64,000 nt of DNA from Streptomyces flavotricini (GCF_020639365.1 NZ_JAINUL010000001.1:1186558-1250557), one strand, 5' to 3'; positions 16,569-25,425 are shown, numbered from the stretch's first letter. Numbers and translations are program-made. The notes: generated by a model from the sequence alone, not told the origin.

Positions 16569-17369
16569 ATGTCTCTCGCCGATCTGACCCTTGACCGCTG
16601 GCGCTCGCTCGACCGGGCCGCCGCCGGGCGCTTCGCGCACGAGGCCGCCGCGCAGGCGGGCGGCCGGGTGGTGCGGCTCGACACCGTCGACCACCTCGGC
16701 GGACCGCTGCACCGGGTGCGCATCGAGCGCGAGGGACGGGAGTTCGCCCTCATACCCGGCGGGCCGGTGCGGCTCGGGTTCGATCCGGACGCCTGGGTGC
16801 CGACGTCCGCGCAGCTCGCCGACTACGAGGAGAGCCGGGCGGAGGGGTACGGCTACGAGCTCCCCCTGAAGGACTACCTCGCCGAGGTGCTCAGCCCGGT
16901 CCGCACCGCGGCGCTCGCCACCGTGCTCATGGCGGTGGAGGACGAGGCGCTGACCGAGCACCCGGAGGCGGTGCCGGACGTGCTCGCGGCGCGCGGGCTG
17001 CGGATGCCGGGCGCCGACGAGTGGGAGCACGCCTGCGGGGCCGGGGCGGGCACCTTGTTCCGGTGGGGCGACGAGTGCCCCCTGGAGGAGCCCTCGTACG
17101 GGGGCGACGGCGGCCTGCGGCACGCACCGAACGCCTTCGGGCTGCACATCGCGTACGACAGCTACGCCACGGAGCTGAGCAGCGACCGGGCCGCGGTGCA
17201 CGGCGGTGACGGGGGCGAGGCCGTCTGCGGCGGATACGGCGACCTGCTCGGGTGGCTGCCGCTGGCCACCGCCAACCGCAACCCGTCCACGGCCGAGTTC
17301 GCGTACGGACCGGGCGGCGAGGGCCTGCACGAGGGGTTCTCGACGCGGCCGGTGTTCAGCCTCCGGTGA
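16569..17369 (+). CDS. formylglycine-generating-enzyme-like (SUMF1-type) protein, divergent
   Basis: A 266-residue protein. The middle reads FALIPGGPVRLGFDP (about residues 57-71) and, later, RMPGADEWEHACGAGAGTLFRWGDECP (about 144-170), which parallels the IPGG...RLPTEAEWEYA...YPWGD pattern of the FGE/EgtB/PvdO fold. It lacks the usual C-terminal GGSW...RxxxR ending and the paired cysteines of true formylglycine-generating enzymes are not evident, so catalysis on sulfatases is doubtful. The start at 16569 lies 36 bp after the SDR stop, so the two may be co-transcribed. Its last 14 bases overlap the convergent enoyl-CoA hydratase gene. Confidence 0.6.
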   Translation: MSLADLTLDRWRSLDRAAAGRFAHEAAAQAGGRVVRLDTVDHLGGPLHRVRIEREGREFALIPGGPVRLGFDPDAWVPTSAQLADYEESRAEGYGYELPLKDYLAEVLSPVRTAALATVLMAVEDEALTEHPEAVPDVLAARGLRMPGADEWEHACGAGAGTLFRWGDECPLEEPSYGGDGGLRHAPNAFGLHIAYDSYATELSSDRAAVHGGDGGEAVCGGYGDLLGWLPLATANRNPSTAEFAYGPGGEGLHEGFSTRPVFSLR

Positions 17370-18189
17370 AGTGCGGCGGGCGGCGGGCCGCCTTGGCGGC
17401 GTAGCCCTCGCGGCAGTCCTCGGAGGTGAGGGTCAGGGCCGCCGTCATCGCGACGCGGTCGAGGGCCGGGGCGAGGGCGGCGTCCGCGTAGGCGTCGATC
17501 GCGCGCTTGACGCCCTGCACGGCGAGCGGGGCGTTGGCCGCGATCTCGGCCGCCACCGCGCGGGCCGCGGCGTCCAGCTCCTGCGGGGGGACGAGCAGTT
17601 GGACCAGGTTCAGGCGGTACGCCGTCGCCGCGTCGATGCGGCGGCCGGTCAGCGCCAGGAACTTGGCCCAGCCCGCGCCCGCCTCGCGGGCGATCCGCAG
17701 GTCGCCGCCCGCGTCCACCGCCACGCCGAGCTGCGTCTCGGGCAGGGCGAAGACGGCGTCCTCGGCGGCGACGCGGAGGTCGGCCATCAGGGCCAGTTCG
17801 AAGCCGAAGCCGAGGCAGTAGCCCTGTACGGCCGCCACCACCGGCTGCGGAAGCCGCGACAGCACGGCGAAGCGTTCGTGCACCCAGCGGATGCCCTCGT
17901 AGTAGTTGCGCGTCCGCTCGGCGGCCGTCGCGCCCGTGATGGCGCCGCCCGGGGCCTTCACGTCGATGCCCGCGCAGAAGGCACGGCCCTCGGCCCGCAG
18001 CAGGACCACCCGTACGTCCGGATCGAAGCGGATCCGGTCCGCGAGCAGGCCCAGCTGACGGGTGGACTCCCAGCTCCAGCCGTTGAGCCGGTCCGGGCGG
18101 CAGAGGGTGAGGACCGCGATCCCGTCCGCGGTCTCCAGCCGGATGCGTTCCTCCCCCTCCGCGACCTCGTTGCCGATGGTGTCGATCAC
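17356..18189 (-). CDS. enoyl-CoA hydratase/isomerase family protein
   Basis: A 277-residue crotonase-fold enzyme. The oxyanion-hole regions are seen as GRAFCAGIDVKAPGG (about residues 68-82) and VQGYCLGFGFELALMADLRVA (about 120-140). A Glu follows in FALPETQLGVAVDAGGD, where hydratases keep catalytic Glu; the second Glu position is less clear. Start is GTG at 18189 with an AAGGAGG ribosome site. A perfect 19-bp palindrome ends right at that ribosome site (18201-18219), so expression is likely under a repressor. Role: a beta-oxidation-type step on an unknown acyl-CoA. Confidence 0.92.
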   Translation of the reverse strand: MIDTIGNEVAEGEERIRLETADGIAVLTLCRPDRLNGWSWESTRQLGLLADRIRFDPDVRVVLLRAEGRAFCAGIDVKAPGGAITGATAAERTRNYYEGIRWVHERFAVLSRLPQPVVAAVQGYCLGFGFELALMADLRVAAEDAVFALPETQLGVAVDAGGDLRIAREAGAGWAKFLALTGRRIDAATAYRLNLVQLLVPPQELDAAARAVAAEIAANAPLAVQGVKRAIDAYADAALAPALDRVAMTAALTLTSEDCREGYAAKAARRPPHFTGG

Positions 18190-18200
18190 GAAACCCCTCC

Positions 18201-18219
18201 TTCTGACGGTTCGTCAGAA
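18201..18219. promoter_or_regulatory. perfect 19-bp palindromic operator of the enoyl-CoA hydratase gene
   Basis: TTCTGACG-GTT-CGTCAGAA: two 8-base arms with a 3-base spacer. It lies between the expected promoter and the ribosome site of the hydratase gene, so a bound repressor would block transcription. The TGACG/CGTCA arms are typical of TetR-family regulators of fatty-acid and acyl-CoA genes in actinobacteria; the regulator itself is not in the neighbourhood. Confidence 0.75.
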
Positions 18220-18233
18220 TAGAGGTTGCGGAC

Positions 18234-18998
18234 TCAGCGGGTGAAGACCTCGAACGTCACCGCCGGGCGGCCGCCGAAACGCGGCGCCGCCTGCTCGGCA
18301 TAACCGGTGAGGAAGCCGCGGACGTACTCCTCGGGGTCCTGGTCGGTCAGGACCTCGATGTACGCCTTGTGCTCCATCAGCGACTTGATCGAACGCTCCA
18401 GTCCGGGACCCGCGTCCACGGCGTGCGTGGGCGTCGGGGACCCGGCCACCGCGACCCAGCGCACTCCGTTCCAGGGCTCCAGGCCCTGCTCGGAGATGAG
18501 CTCCGGAAAGATCCACCGGTTCCCGGCGTCGGCGGCGGCGTCCAGGGCGGCCCGGCCGACGGCCTTGTGGTCGGGGGTGTTCCAGTTGCCCCCGCCGCCC
18601 TGACCGCCCCAGGTGTCGCGGTGGTTGAGGGTGATGAGCAGTTCGGGGCGGTGCCGGCGGATGGCGGCCGCGATGTCCCGGCGCAGGTCCAGGCCGTACT
18701 CGACGACGCCGTCGCGGTAGTCGAGGAACTCCACCGTGGAGACCCCGACCACCGCGGCGCTCGCGCGCTGCTCGGCCTCGCGCAGCGGGGCGCACTCCTC
18801 GGGCGGGATCGTGTCGATGCCGGCCTCGCCCCGGGTGGCCAGCAGGTAGACGACCTCACGGCCGCCGTCCGTCCAGTGGGCGATCGCCCCGGCCCCGCCG
18901 TACTCCAGATCGTCGGGGTGGGCGACCACCGCGAGGGCGCGCCGCCAGTCGGCGGGCATCGGCTCCAAGGGCGCGGGCTGATCCAGTTGTTCGGTCAT
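18234..18998 (-). CDS. PIG-L (LmbE-like) family deacetylase
   Basis: A 254-residue zinc-dependent N-deacetylase. The metal-binding motif AHPDDLEYGGAGAIAHW (AHPDD at about residues 26-30) and the later NWNTPDHKAVGRAALDAA (His as third zinc ligand) define the family, which removes acetyl groups from GlcNAc-type substrates, as MshB and Mca do in mycothiol metabolism. Its sequence is shorter than MshB and I cannot assign it to either enzyme. The ATG at 18998 starts 13 residues before the fold. It stands 45 bp upstream of the hydratase gene, beyond that gene's operator, so probably has its own promoter. Confidence 0.88.
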   Translation of the reverse strand: MTEQLDQPAPLEPMPADWRRALAVVAHPDDLEYGGAGAIAHWTDGGREVVYLLATRGEAGIDTIPPEECAPLREAEQRASAAVVGVSTVEFLDYRDGVVEYGLDLRRDIAAAIRRHRPELLITLNHRDTWGGQGGGGNWNTPDHKAVGRAALDAAADAGNRWIFPELISEQGLEPWNGVRWVAVAGSPTPTHAVDAGPGLERSIKSLMEHKAYIEVLTDQDPEEYVRGFLTGYAEQAAPRFGGRPAVTFEVFTR

Positions 18999-19050
18999 GC
19001 CCGCACAATAAACGCCCGTTCCCGGAGCTCAGCGTTCCGCGAGCCGAGTC

Positions 19051-20361
19051 CTAGACGTCGTCGCGTACGAGGGCCAGAAGTCGGTCCAGGACGCGGGGGC
19101 CGCCGGCGCGGACCCCGTCGTGTTCGAACTCGTCCGTCACCCAGGTCCGCAGGCCCCGGATCCGCGCGGCCGTGTCCAGGGAGTGCGCGGTGTCCACGTA
19201 CAGGTCGTCGTGGTAGATCGCGGCGGCCACCGGGACCTCGTTGGCGGCGAGCCGGGCCGGGTCGTACAGGGGTCCCCAGCCGGTACGGGCGGCCAGCAGT
19301 CCGGCGGTCTCGCGCAGCGGGGCCAGCGCGGGGTCGGCGGTGAAGTGCCAGGGGTGGACGGTCTCGCCGGTGAACAGCAACGGCTCGTCGCCCGCGAGGG
19401 TCTTCGCGGCGTCGAAGCCGGGGTGGCCGGCGCGGACCCGTTCGGCGGCCCAGGCGGTCGGCGCGGCCGGGTCCTGGGCGTAGATGGGCTCGTGGAGCAG
19501 GGCGTACAGGGGGTGCGCGGCGAAGGAGAGCAGCCCCCGTACGTGTTCCAGGAATGCGTCGGCGAGGGCTGGGCCCGCCGGGGTCGGGACGAAGGCGTCC
19601 TCGAGCAGGTAGTGCAGCTGGTGGCTGCCGTCGCCGGTGCCGAGCAGGATGCCGAGGGACTGGAAGGCCTCGGCGGTGAGGAGGTGGCCGCCGGGGAGTT
19701 CGGCCGGGCGCTCCACGAGGTGGGCGGCGACGCGGCGGGCGCGTTCGACGTCCATCGGGTAGCGGGCGTAGTGGGCCCGGTTCTTGCGCTCCATGCGGGG
19801 GTACGCCGCCGCGTACACCTCGTCGGCGGTGGCGGTCAGGGAGGGCAGACCGCCGGTGATCAGGGCGGCGGTCAGGCCCTCGGGGGCGGTGGAGAGGTAG
19901 TGGGTGGTGCAGAAGCCGCCGAAGCTCTGCCCGAGCACGGTCCAGGGCGCGCCGCCGGTCAGGCCGGGGCGGATGGCCTCGGCGTCGCGCACGATGGAGT
20001 CGGCGCGGAAGTGCGCGAGGTACTCGGCCTGCTGCGCGGGCGTGCCGCGCAGGGGCAGCGTCTGGCGGTTCGCCGGGGTGGAGCGGCCGGTGCCGCGCTG
20101 GTCGAGCAGGAGGACGCGGTACTCGGTGAGGGCGCGCTCCAGCCAGGCCTGCCGACCGGTGAAGCGGCGGGCGCCGAAGCCGGGGCCGCCCTCCAGGTAC
20201 AGCAGCCAGGGCAGGGTCTCGGGGTCCTTGCCGATGGCGACGGCCTCGCGGGCGTACAGCTCGATGTGCTCCCCGTCCGGGCGCCCGTGGTCGAGCGGGA
20301 CGCTGAAGCGGTGGTCGGTGAGGACGACACCGGGCTGGCGGTAGGTGCGGTCGACGGTCAC
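19051..20361 (-). CDS. alpha/beta hydrolase, proline iminopeptidase-like (peptidase S33)
   Basis: About 436 residues. The fold signatures are LYLEGGPGFGARR (oxyanion loop, GGPG), LLLDQRGTGRSTP (the DQRGxGxS motif of proline iminopeptidases) and TVLGQSFGGFCTTHYLS (nucleophile GxSxG). The C-terminal YHDDLYVDTAHS and TDEFEHDGVRAGG carry the likely Asp and His. These enzymes clip N-terminal Pro or other residues from small peptides. I favour the GTG at 20361 (AGGGG upstream); an in-frame GTG at 20412 would add 17 unconserved residues. Monocistronic. Confidence 0.87.
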   Translation of the reverse strand: MTVDRTYRQPGVVLTDHRFSVPLDHGRPDGEHIELYAREAVAIGKDPETLPWLLYLEGGPGFGARRFTGRQAWLERALTEYRVLLLDQRGTGRSTPANRQTLPLRGTPAQQAEYLAHFRADSIVRDAEAIRPGLTGGAPWTVLGQSFGGFCTTHYLSTAPEGLTAALITGGLPSLTATADEVYAAAYPRMERKNRAHYARYPMDVERARRVAAHLVERPAELPGGHLLTAEAFQSLGILLGTGDGSHQLHYLLEDAFVPTPAGPALADAFLEHVRGLLSFAAHPLYALLHEPIYAQDPAAPTAWAAERVRAGHPGFDAAKTLAGDEPLLFTGETVHPWHFTADPALAPLRETAGLLAARTGWGPLYDPARLAANEVPVAAAIYHDDLYVDTAHSLDTAARIRGLRTWVTDEFEHDGVRAGGPRVLDRLLALVRDDV

Positions 20362-20524
20362 GAACGGCCCCTGGGTGTGCGGCAGCCCCGGGCCGGATCG
20401 CGACCGGGGCACGGGTGTGGCGGCCCGGCCGAGTCTAGTACGGGTCCGCCGCGCACCCTGGCCCCACCTGCGCCTACGTCAGGCGGGGGCCTGCACGGTC
20501 CGGGTGGGGCCGGGGGGTGTCCCC

Positions 20525-21610
20525 CTAGAACTCGACCACCGAGCGGAGGACCTCGCCGCGGTGCATGCGGGTGAAGGCCTCTTCCACGGCGTCCAGGGGG
20601 ATCGTCTCGGAGACGAAGGCGTCGAGGTCGAGGCGGCCCTGGAGGTAGAGGTCGATGAGGAGGGGGAAGTCCCGCTCGGGCAGGCAGTCCCCGTACCAGG
20701 AGGACTTGAGGGAGCCGCCGCGGCCGAAGACGTCGAGCAGCGGGAGTTCGAGCTTCATCTCCGGCGTGGGCACGCCGACGAGGACCACCGTGCCGGCGAG
20801 GTCGCGGGCGTAGAAGGCTTGCTGGTAGGTCTCGGGGCGGCCCACGGCGTCGATGACCACGTCGGCGCCGTTGCCGCCGGTCAGGGCTCGGACGGCCTTG
20901 ACCACGTCCTCCGATGCGCCGTTGACGGTGTGGGTGGCACCGAGGCCGCGCGCCCACTCCAGCTTCCGGTCGTCGAGGTCGACGGCGATGATCCGGGCCG
21001 CGCCGGCGAGGCGGGCGCCGGCGATGGCCGCGTTGCCCACTCCCCCGCAGCCGATGACGGCGACCGAGTCGCCCCGTCCGACGTTGCCGGTGTTCAGGGC
21101 CGCGCCGAGGCCGGCCATCACCCCGCAGCCGAGGAGCCCGGCGGCGGCCGGGGAGGCCGCCGGGTCGACCTTGGTGCACTGGCCGGCCGCGACCAGGGTC
21201 TTCTCGGCGAACGCGCCGATGCCGAGCGCCGGGGAGAGCGGGGTGCCGTCCTCCAGGGTCATGGGCTGCGTGGCGTTGTGCGTGTTGAAGCAGTACCAGG
21301 GGCGGCCGCGCTTGCAGGCCCGGCAGGTACCGCACACGGCGCGCCAGTTGAGGACGACGAAGTCACCGGGTGCCACGGAGGTGACGTCCGGGCCGACGGA
21401 TTCGACGATTCCGGCGGCCTCGTGGCCGAGGAGGAAGGGGAACTCGTCGTTGATGCCGCCCTCGCGGTAATGGAGGTCGGTGTGGCAGACCCCGCAGGCC
21501 TGGACCTTGACCAGGGCCTCGCCGGGCCCCGGGTCGGGCACGAGGATCGTCGTCGTCTCCACCGGTGCGCCCTTGCTCCGGGCAATGACCCCTCGTACGC
21601 GATGCGTCAC
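20525..21610 (-). CDS. mscR: S-(hydroxymethyl)mycothiol dehydrogenase (mycothiol-dependent formaldehyde dehydrogenase)
   Basis: A 361-residue class III zinc alcohol dehydrogenase. It oxidises the mycothiol-formaldehyde adduct and reduces S-nitrosomycothiol. Catalytic zinc ligands are in [14 protein letters not shown] and GHEAAGIVE; the structural-zinc loop is [15 protein letters not shown]. The coenzyme fold has [20 protein letters not shown]. Long stretches such as [25 protein letters not shown] and [19 protein letters not shown] are diagnostic of this mycothiol subgroup. The GTG at 21610 fits the family N-terminus ([14 protein letters not shown]); a TTG further up is less likely. In many actinobacteria it is followed by a metallo-beta-lactamase-fold hydrolase; here it is alone. 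Confidence 0.93.
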   Translation of the reverse strand: MTHRVRGVIARSKGAPVETTTILVPDPGPGEALVKVQACGVCHTDLHYREGGINDEFPFLLGHEAAGIVESVGPDVTSVAPGDFVVLNWRAVCGTCRACKRGRPWYCFNTHNATQPMTLEDGTPLSPALGIGAFAEKTLVAAGQCTKVDPAASPAAAGLLGCGVMAGLGAALNTGNVGRGDSVAVIGCGGVGNAAIAGARLAGAARIIAVDLDDRKLEWARGLGATHTVNGASEDVVKAVRALTGGNGADVVIDAVGRPETYQQAFYARDLAGTVVLVGVPTPEMKLELPLLDVFGRGGSLKSSWYGDCLPERDFPLLIDLYLQGRLDLDAFVSETIPLDAVEEAFTRMHRGEVLRSVVEF

Positions 21611-21683
21611 GTCGTACCCCGCTCTGGTCGGATCTGTCTGGATCAACGAACGTACACGGGCGCGGCGGTGGAGGGGAGCCGTG

Positions 21684-22700
21684 TCACGCCGGGGAAGCCG
21701 GAGTGGCGAGTTCCGGAGGTACGGCGGCGCGAAGTGCCGCGCCGAAGGCGGCCACGGCCGGGTGGGCGGCGGCGCCGCTGCGGAAGGCGATTTTGGTTCG
21801 GCGCTCCATGAGGAGCCGGGTCAGGGAGACGGCCGGGTCCACGGGGCCCATGACCCCGAGCTGCGGGACGACGGCGACGCCCTGACCGGCCGCGACCAGG
21901 GCGAGCACGGTGGGGAACTCGTCGACCCGGTGGCGGATCCGCGGGGTGAACCCGGCGGCCTGGCAGGCCCGCAGGGCCATGGCGTGGCAGAGGGTGCCGG
22001 GGGTGGCCGTGATCCAGGGGGCGTCGGAGTGGGCCCGCAGGACGGCGCCCTGCTCGGGGCCGGGGCCGGGGGCCGCGGCTCCGGCCTCGGTGTCGGTGTC
22101 GGTGTCGGTGTCGGCCTCGGTCTCGGCGAGAGCCGCCCGAGCCGGGGTGGCCTGCGCCGGGGTGGCCTGCGCCGGCGCCGCCAGGTACATCGACTCCCGG
22201 TAGAGCGGCTGCGTCGCGAGCCCCGGCTCCTGCGGGGCGGGGACGAAGTCGTACTCGTGGATCAGGGCCACGTCCAGGTCCCCGGCGCGCAGCGTGTGCG
22301 CGACCTCAGCCGGGTCGGTCTCCGAGACCATCGGTTCCAGCCCCGGGTGGCGCCGGGCCAGGGCCACCAGGGCGGCCGGGACGATGGCCCGGATGGCGGT
22401 GGGGAAGGCCCCGACCCGCAGGGCTCCGGCCAGTCCGCTGCGCGCCTCGGCGAGATCGGCGTCGGCCTGTTCCAGCCGCTCCAGCACGGCCTCGGCGTGC
22501 CGGACCAGGTTCTGGCCGGCCGCAGTGAGCCGGACCCGGCGGCCGGTGCGTTCGAGCAGCGGCAGCCCCGCCTCCCGTTCGAGGACGGCGAGTTGCTGGG
22601 ACACCGCCGAAGGGCTGAACGCGAGGGCCTCGGCCACCGCGGCGATGGTCCCGCGGCGGGCGAGTTCGCGCAGCAGGCGCAGGCGTCGTACGTCGAGCAT
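21684..22700 (-). CDS. LysR-family transcriptional regulator with a low-complexity insertion
   Basis: A 338-residue regulator. The N-terminal winged helix (residues 1-60, [33 protein letters not shown]) and the substrate-binding domain ([17 protein letters not shown] onwards) are standard. An unusual insertion at about residues 175-215 contains [14 protein letters not shown] and [15 protein letters not shown], encoded by tandem DNA repeats (22091-22114 and 22141-22170). It interrupts the effector-binding domain in a surface loop. The gene is divergent from a DapA-like gene with a T-N11-A box between them (22709-22725), so it probably regulates that gene and itself. Confidence 0.88.
   Translation of the reverse strand: MLDVRRLRLLRELARRGTIAAVAEALAFSPSAVSQQLAVLEREAGLPLLERTGRRVRLTAAGQNLVRHAEAVLERLEQADADLAEARSGLAGALRVGAFPTAIRAIVPAALVALARRHPGLEPMVSETDPAEVAHTLRAGDLDVALIHEYDFVPAPQEPGLATQPLYRESMYLAAPAQATPAQATPARAALAETEADTDTDTDTEAGAAAPGPGPEQGAVLRAHSDAPWITATPGTLCHAMALRACQAAGFTPRIRHRVDEFPTVLALVAAGQGVAVVPQLGVMGPVDPAVSLTRLLMERRTKIAFRSGAAAHPAVAAFGAALRAAVPPELATPASPA
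22091..22170. repeat. tandem repeats inside the LysR gene
   Basis: Four exact copies of tgtcgg (22091-22114) and two exact copies of a 15-mer beginning gccggggtgg (22141-22155 and 22156-22170), with partial copies on both sides. All unit lengths are multiples of three, so changes in copy number keep the LysR reading frame open. Confidence 0.85.
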
Positions 22701-22708
22701 CGGCTCAG

Positions 22709-22725
22709 CTTACGGTTCAGGTAAG
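22709..22725. promoter_or_regulatory. LysR-type T-N11-A binding box
   Basis: CTTAC-ggttcag-GTAAG, a perfect 5-bp inverted repeat with a 7-base spacer, fits the T-N11-A consensus of LysR-type regulators. It lies 8 bp upstream of the LysR start and about 30-45 bp upstream of the divergent DapA-like start, as expected for dual control. Confidence 0.7.
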
Positions 22726-22756
22726 AAACGCGAACTGGATTCGGCGCTCGGGGCGG

Positions 22757-23677
22757 ATGAAGCTCGTGGGCATGACACAGGACCTCTCCCTCCACGGGAT
22801 TCACGTACCTCTCGTCACCCCCTTCACGCGCTCCGGGGACGTCGCCGCCGGGGCCCTGGAGGCACTCGCCCACCAGGTGCTCGACGAGGGCGCCACCGGG
22901 ATCGTCGCCCTCGGCACCACCGGCGAGTCCGCCGCCCTCGACGAGGCGGAGCGCGACCTCGTCACCGACGTCTGCTCCCGGGTCTGCCGGGAGCGGGGCG
23001 CGATGCTGACCGTGGGCGCCGGGGCGGGCGGCACCCGGGCCGCCGAGGCGGGGCTCGGCCGGCTGGCGAGCCGGCCCGGGGTGCGGGCCGCCCTGGTGAC
23101 CGTGCCCTCTTTCGTACGGCCCGGGGCGGCGGGGGTGCTGGCGCACTTCGCGCGGCTGGCCGAGGCGAGCCCCGTACCGCTGGTCGTCTACCACATCCCG
23201 TACCGGACCGGGCAGCGGCTGGACGCGGCCGCCCTGCGGGCCCTCGGGGAGCTGCCCGGGGTGGCGGGGATGAAGTACGCGGGCGGCGGCGTCGACGAGG
23301 AGGCGGTGGCGCTGCTGGGCGGGCCGCCGGACGGGTTCGCGGTCCTGGCGGGCGACGACCTGTACGTGTCCCCCCTGCTGGCGCTGGGCGCGGCGGGCGG
23401 GATCCTGGCCTCGGCGCACCTGGCGACGGCGCGGTACGCGGAGCTGGCGGCGGCCTGGCGGGCCGGCGACGTGCCGCGGGCGCGGGCCCTGGGCCACGCT
23501 CTGGCCCGGCTCTCGGCGGCGCTCTTCGCCGAGCCGAATCCGGTGGTGGTGAAGGGCGTGCTGCACGCCCAGGGCCGGATCCCGACGCCGGACGTACGGC
23601 TCCCGCTGCTGCCGGCGGGCGGGGCGGCGGTGTCGGCGGCTCTGGAACGGCTGGCGCAGGTCCCCAGCCCCCTCTGA
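22757..23677 (+). CDS. dihydrodipicolinate synthase (DapA) superfamily aldolase
   Basis: A 306-residue class I aldolase/lyase. The Schiff-base Lys is K173 in GMKYAGG, the catalytic Tyr is Y145 in VVYHIPYRTG, and GTTGES at 53-58 binds the keto-acid carboxylate. The barrel spans the whole protein. Because a divergent LysR gene controls it and the other lysine genes are absent, it is more likely a catabolic relative (N-acetylneuraminate lyase, 4-hydroxy-2-oxoglutarate aldolase or KDG dehydratase-like) than the housekeeping DapA. The start could be the ATG at 22757 or at 22772; both have weak ribosome sites. Confidence 0.85.
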   Translation: MKLVGMTQDLSLHGIHVPLVTPFTRSGDVAAGALEALAHQVLDEGATGIVALGTTGESAALDEAERDLVTDVCSRVCRERGAMLTVGAGAGGTRAAEAGLGRLASRPGVRAALVTVPSFVRPGAAGVLAHFARLAEASPVPLVVYHIPYRTGQRLDAAALRALGELPGVAGMKYAGGGVDEEAVALLGGPPDGFAVLAGDDLYVSPLLALGAAGGILASAHLATARYAELAAAWRAGDVPRARALGHALARLSAALFAEPNPVVVKGVLHAQGRIPTPDVRLPLLPAGGAAVSAALERLAQVPSPL

Positions 23678-24060
23678 CCCTCCGCGGACATGCCGGGAAG
23701 TGCCCTCTGTGGGCGGTTCGCAAACAACGGGCGAGATGCCCGAATCGGGCCGGAGTGTGGGCGACTTGTCCGTTTCCTTGAACGGCTTCCGGGGTCCGTG
23801 ATGTGAGTCACTCGAATAGGAGCAACATCATTAAACCCGGAACGGGCGATTCCCTTTTCCCGGAAAGGGATTTCGGCATTCCCCGAAGGCACCCCCAAGG
23901 TCGTTTCCGACCCTGAAACCGGCAAGTCGATCACCAGGGGGAATTCGAGTCTTGTTCCCGCCCGGCGGACTCGCTTACCTTCACGTCATTCCCAGCGGGC
24001 AGCCGCCGAAACCGGCGGCCGCCAGGGATCCCCCGCACCCCCACGTGAGGAATTCCGCCA
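23678..24060. other. long leader region before the LysM-transglycosylase gene
   Basis: About 380 bases without a supported gene. It contains a 7-bp hairpin with a 6-base loop (23851-23870, arms TCCCTTT and AAAGGGA) and a relatively A/T-rich section around 23800-23900, likely the promoter. Streptomyces cell-wall hydrolase genes of this kind are often preceded by a c-di-AMP (ydaO-type) riboswitch; I looked for its conserved segments and could not recognise them with confidence. Confidence 0.45.
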
Positions 24061-24818
24061 TGCCCGGACTCGGTAAGCACCGTCGGCCGAAGCAGCGCCC
24101 GATCGCCCGCAAGCTGGCTGTCGCCGGCACCGGCGGCGCCGCCCTCGCCCTGCCGCTGATCAGCGCGACCACGGCCGGCGCGGCCGTCACGCAGCCGGCC
24201 GCGGCGCCCGCCGCGAAAGCCGTCACGCTGCCCGCCGTCAAGCCGGCGGTGGAAAAGGCGGCGGCTCCCCTCACCTATTCGGTCACCGTCGGCGACACCC
24301 TTTCGAAGATCGCCGTCGAGCACGCGGTGAACGGCGGCTGGCAGGCCCTGTACGAGGCCAACCGCGGCGCCATCGGGTCCAACCCCTCGATCATCCGCCC
24401 CGGCCTCAAGCTGAGCATCGGCGCGGCGGCCAAGGCGGCCGCCGCGAAGGCGACCGGGGTGAAGGCGGTCGCGGCGGCCAAGCCCGCCACCACGTACGCG
24501 AACAACCTCGACGGCTGGATCCGGCAGTCGCTGGACATCATGGCCAAGCACGGAATCCCCGGCAGCTACAACGGAATCCACCGCAACGTGATGCGGGAGT
24601 CCTCGGGCAACCCGATGGCCATCAACAACTGGGACTCCAACGCCGCCGCGGGCATTCCCTCCAAGGGCCTGCTCCAGGTCATCGACCCGACCTTCCGCGC
24701 CTACCACGTGCCCGGCACGTCCCTGGACTCGTACGACCCGGTCGCCAACATCACGGCCGCCTGCAACTACGCGGCGGACCGCTACGGCTCGATCGACAAC
24801 GTCAACGGCGCCTACTAG
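24061..24818 (+). CDS. secreted LysM-transglycosylase-like (SLT) cell-wall hydrolase
   Basis: A 252-residue exported protein: a basic N-terminus (GKHRRPKQRPIARK), a signal/hydrophobic region (about 19-42), a LysM domain (YSVTVGDTLSKIAVEHAVNGGWQALYEANRGAIG..., about 77-122) that binds peptidoglycan, an Ala/Lys linker, and a C-terminal goose-lysozyme-like SLT domain (WIRQSLDIMAKHGIPG..., VMRESSGNPMAINNWDSNAAAG, SKGLLQVIDPTF). The Glu in MRESSGNP is the likely catalytic acid. The ATG at 24061 with TGAGGA upstream is preferred over an upstream start at 23952. It probably cleaves glycan strands during growth or germination. The stop codon TAG is part of a CTAG that abuts the inverted repeat of the adjoining mobile element. 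Confidence 0.88.
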
Positions 24819-24819
24819 C

Positions 24820-24840
24820 ACTCCAGCCGCAGATCGTGAT
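24820..24840 (+). repeat. left terminal inverted repeat
   Basis: Twenty-one bases starting actccagccg and ending gatcgtgat. It matches, inverted, every base of 25916-25936. Its outer end is two bases from the stop codon of the LysM-transglycosylase gene. Confidence 0.85.
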
Positions 24841-24842
24841 CT

Positions 24843-25339
24843 TCATGCTTGAGCGGCTTGTCGTCGGTAGCGGCTGGTCTGGGATCGGGCCTGGCGGCGG
24901 CGTCGCCAGAGGGACCAGCCAAGCCGGTGGACAGGGTCAAAGACGCGTTGGATGACGAGCGTCATGAACAGTCGTTGGATCTCGTCGCAGGTGAGCGGTA
25001 TCAGCTCGTCGGGTGACTCCTCGACCCGCCACCTTGATCCAGCGACGCGCACCAGGGTGGTCAGCGGCACTGCGGCCGGCGAGTAGCAGCGGCAGTACGC
25101 GAGTTCGCCGGTGCTGCGGTTGCGGCGGATCAGCAACGTCACGAACTCCGTCTTGTCGCCAAGTCCGGCTGCCCGGCAGCGGTCGGGGGCGGAGGTCCAG
25201 GAACGCGGAACGTACAGTTCCCGGTCCGCCGCGGCGTGCCCGCGGCGGCCGGCGTAGACCAGAGGCCCTCGAACGCTTCCTGCCAGCGAGCAGGGTCTAC
25301 GCTGTGACCTGCGGCCACCGCATGATCGTTTGTCTTCAC
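24843..25339 (-). pseudogene. IS701-family transposase, internally deleted
   Basis: From a GTG at 25339 the reading begins HSVDPARWQEAFEGL, the usual N-terminus of this DDE transposase family. After a frame change near 25265 it jumps to GRRGHAAADRELYVPRSW (middle of the catalytic domain), then to LIRRNRSTGELAYCRCYSPA and RWRVEES, then to ELIPLTCDEIQRLF and LGWSLWRRRRQARSQTSRYR (the C-terminus). At least three internal segments are lost and only about 165 of roughly 400 residues remain, so catalytic Asp residues are missing. It cannot encode an active transposase. Confidence 0.8.
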
Positions 25340-25425
25340 GCACCGATGATCAACGGTGGCCGCGCCCGTCTCCACAGCGCGTCAGGGTCGCAGCGTCTGC
25401 CTGCCGTCCTGTATTGGGAGGACTT

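Noticed and set aside
18234..21610. Mycothiol gene cluster (PIG-L deacetylase plus mycothiol-dependent dehydrogenase)
   Set aside because: The two are separated by an S33 peptidase gene, have their own promoters, and the deacetylase does not look like MshB or Mca.
23678..24060. ydaO-type (c-di-AMP) riboswitch before the LysM-transglycosylase gene
   Set aside because: Expected from the gene type, but the conserved core segments could not be recognised; a covariance-model search would decide.
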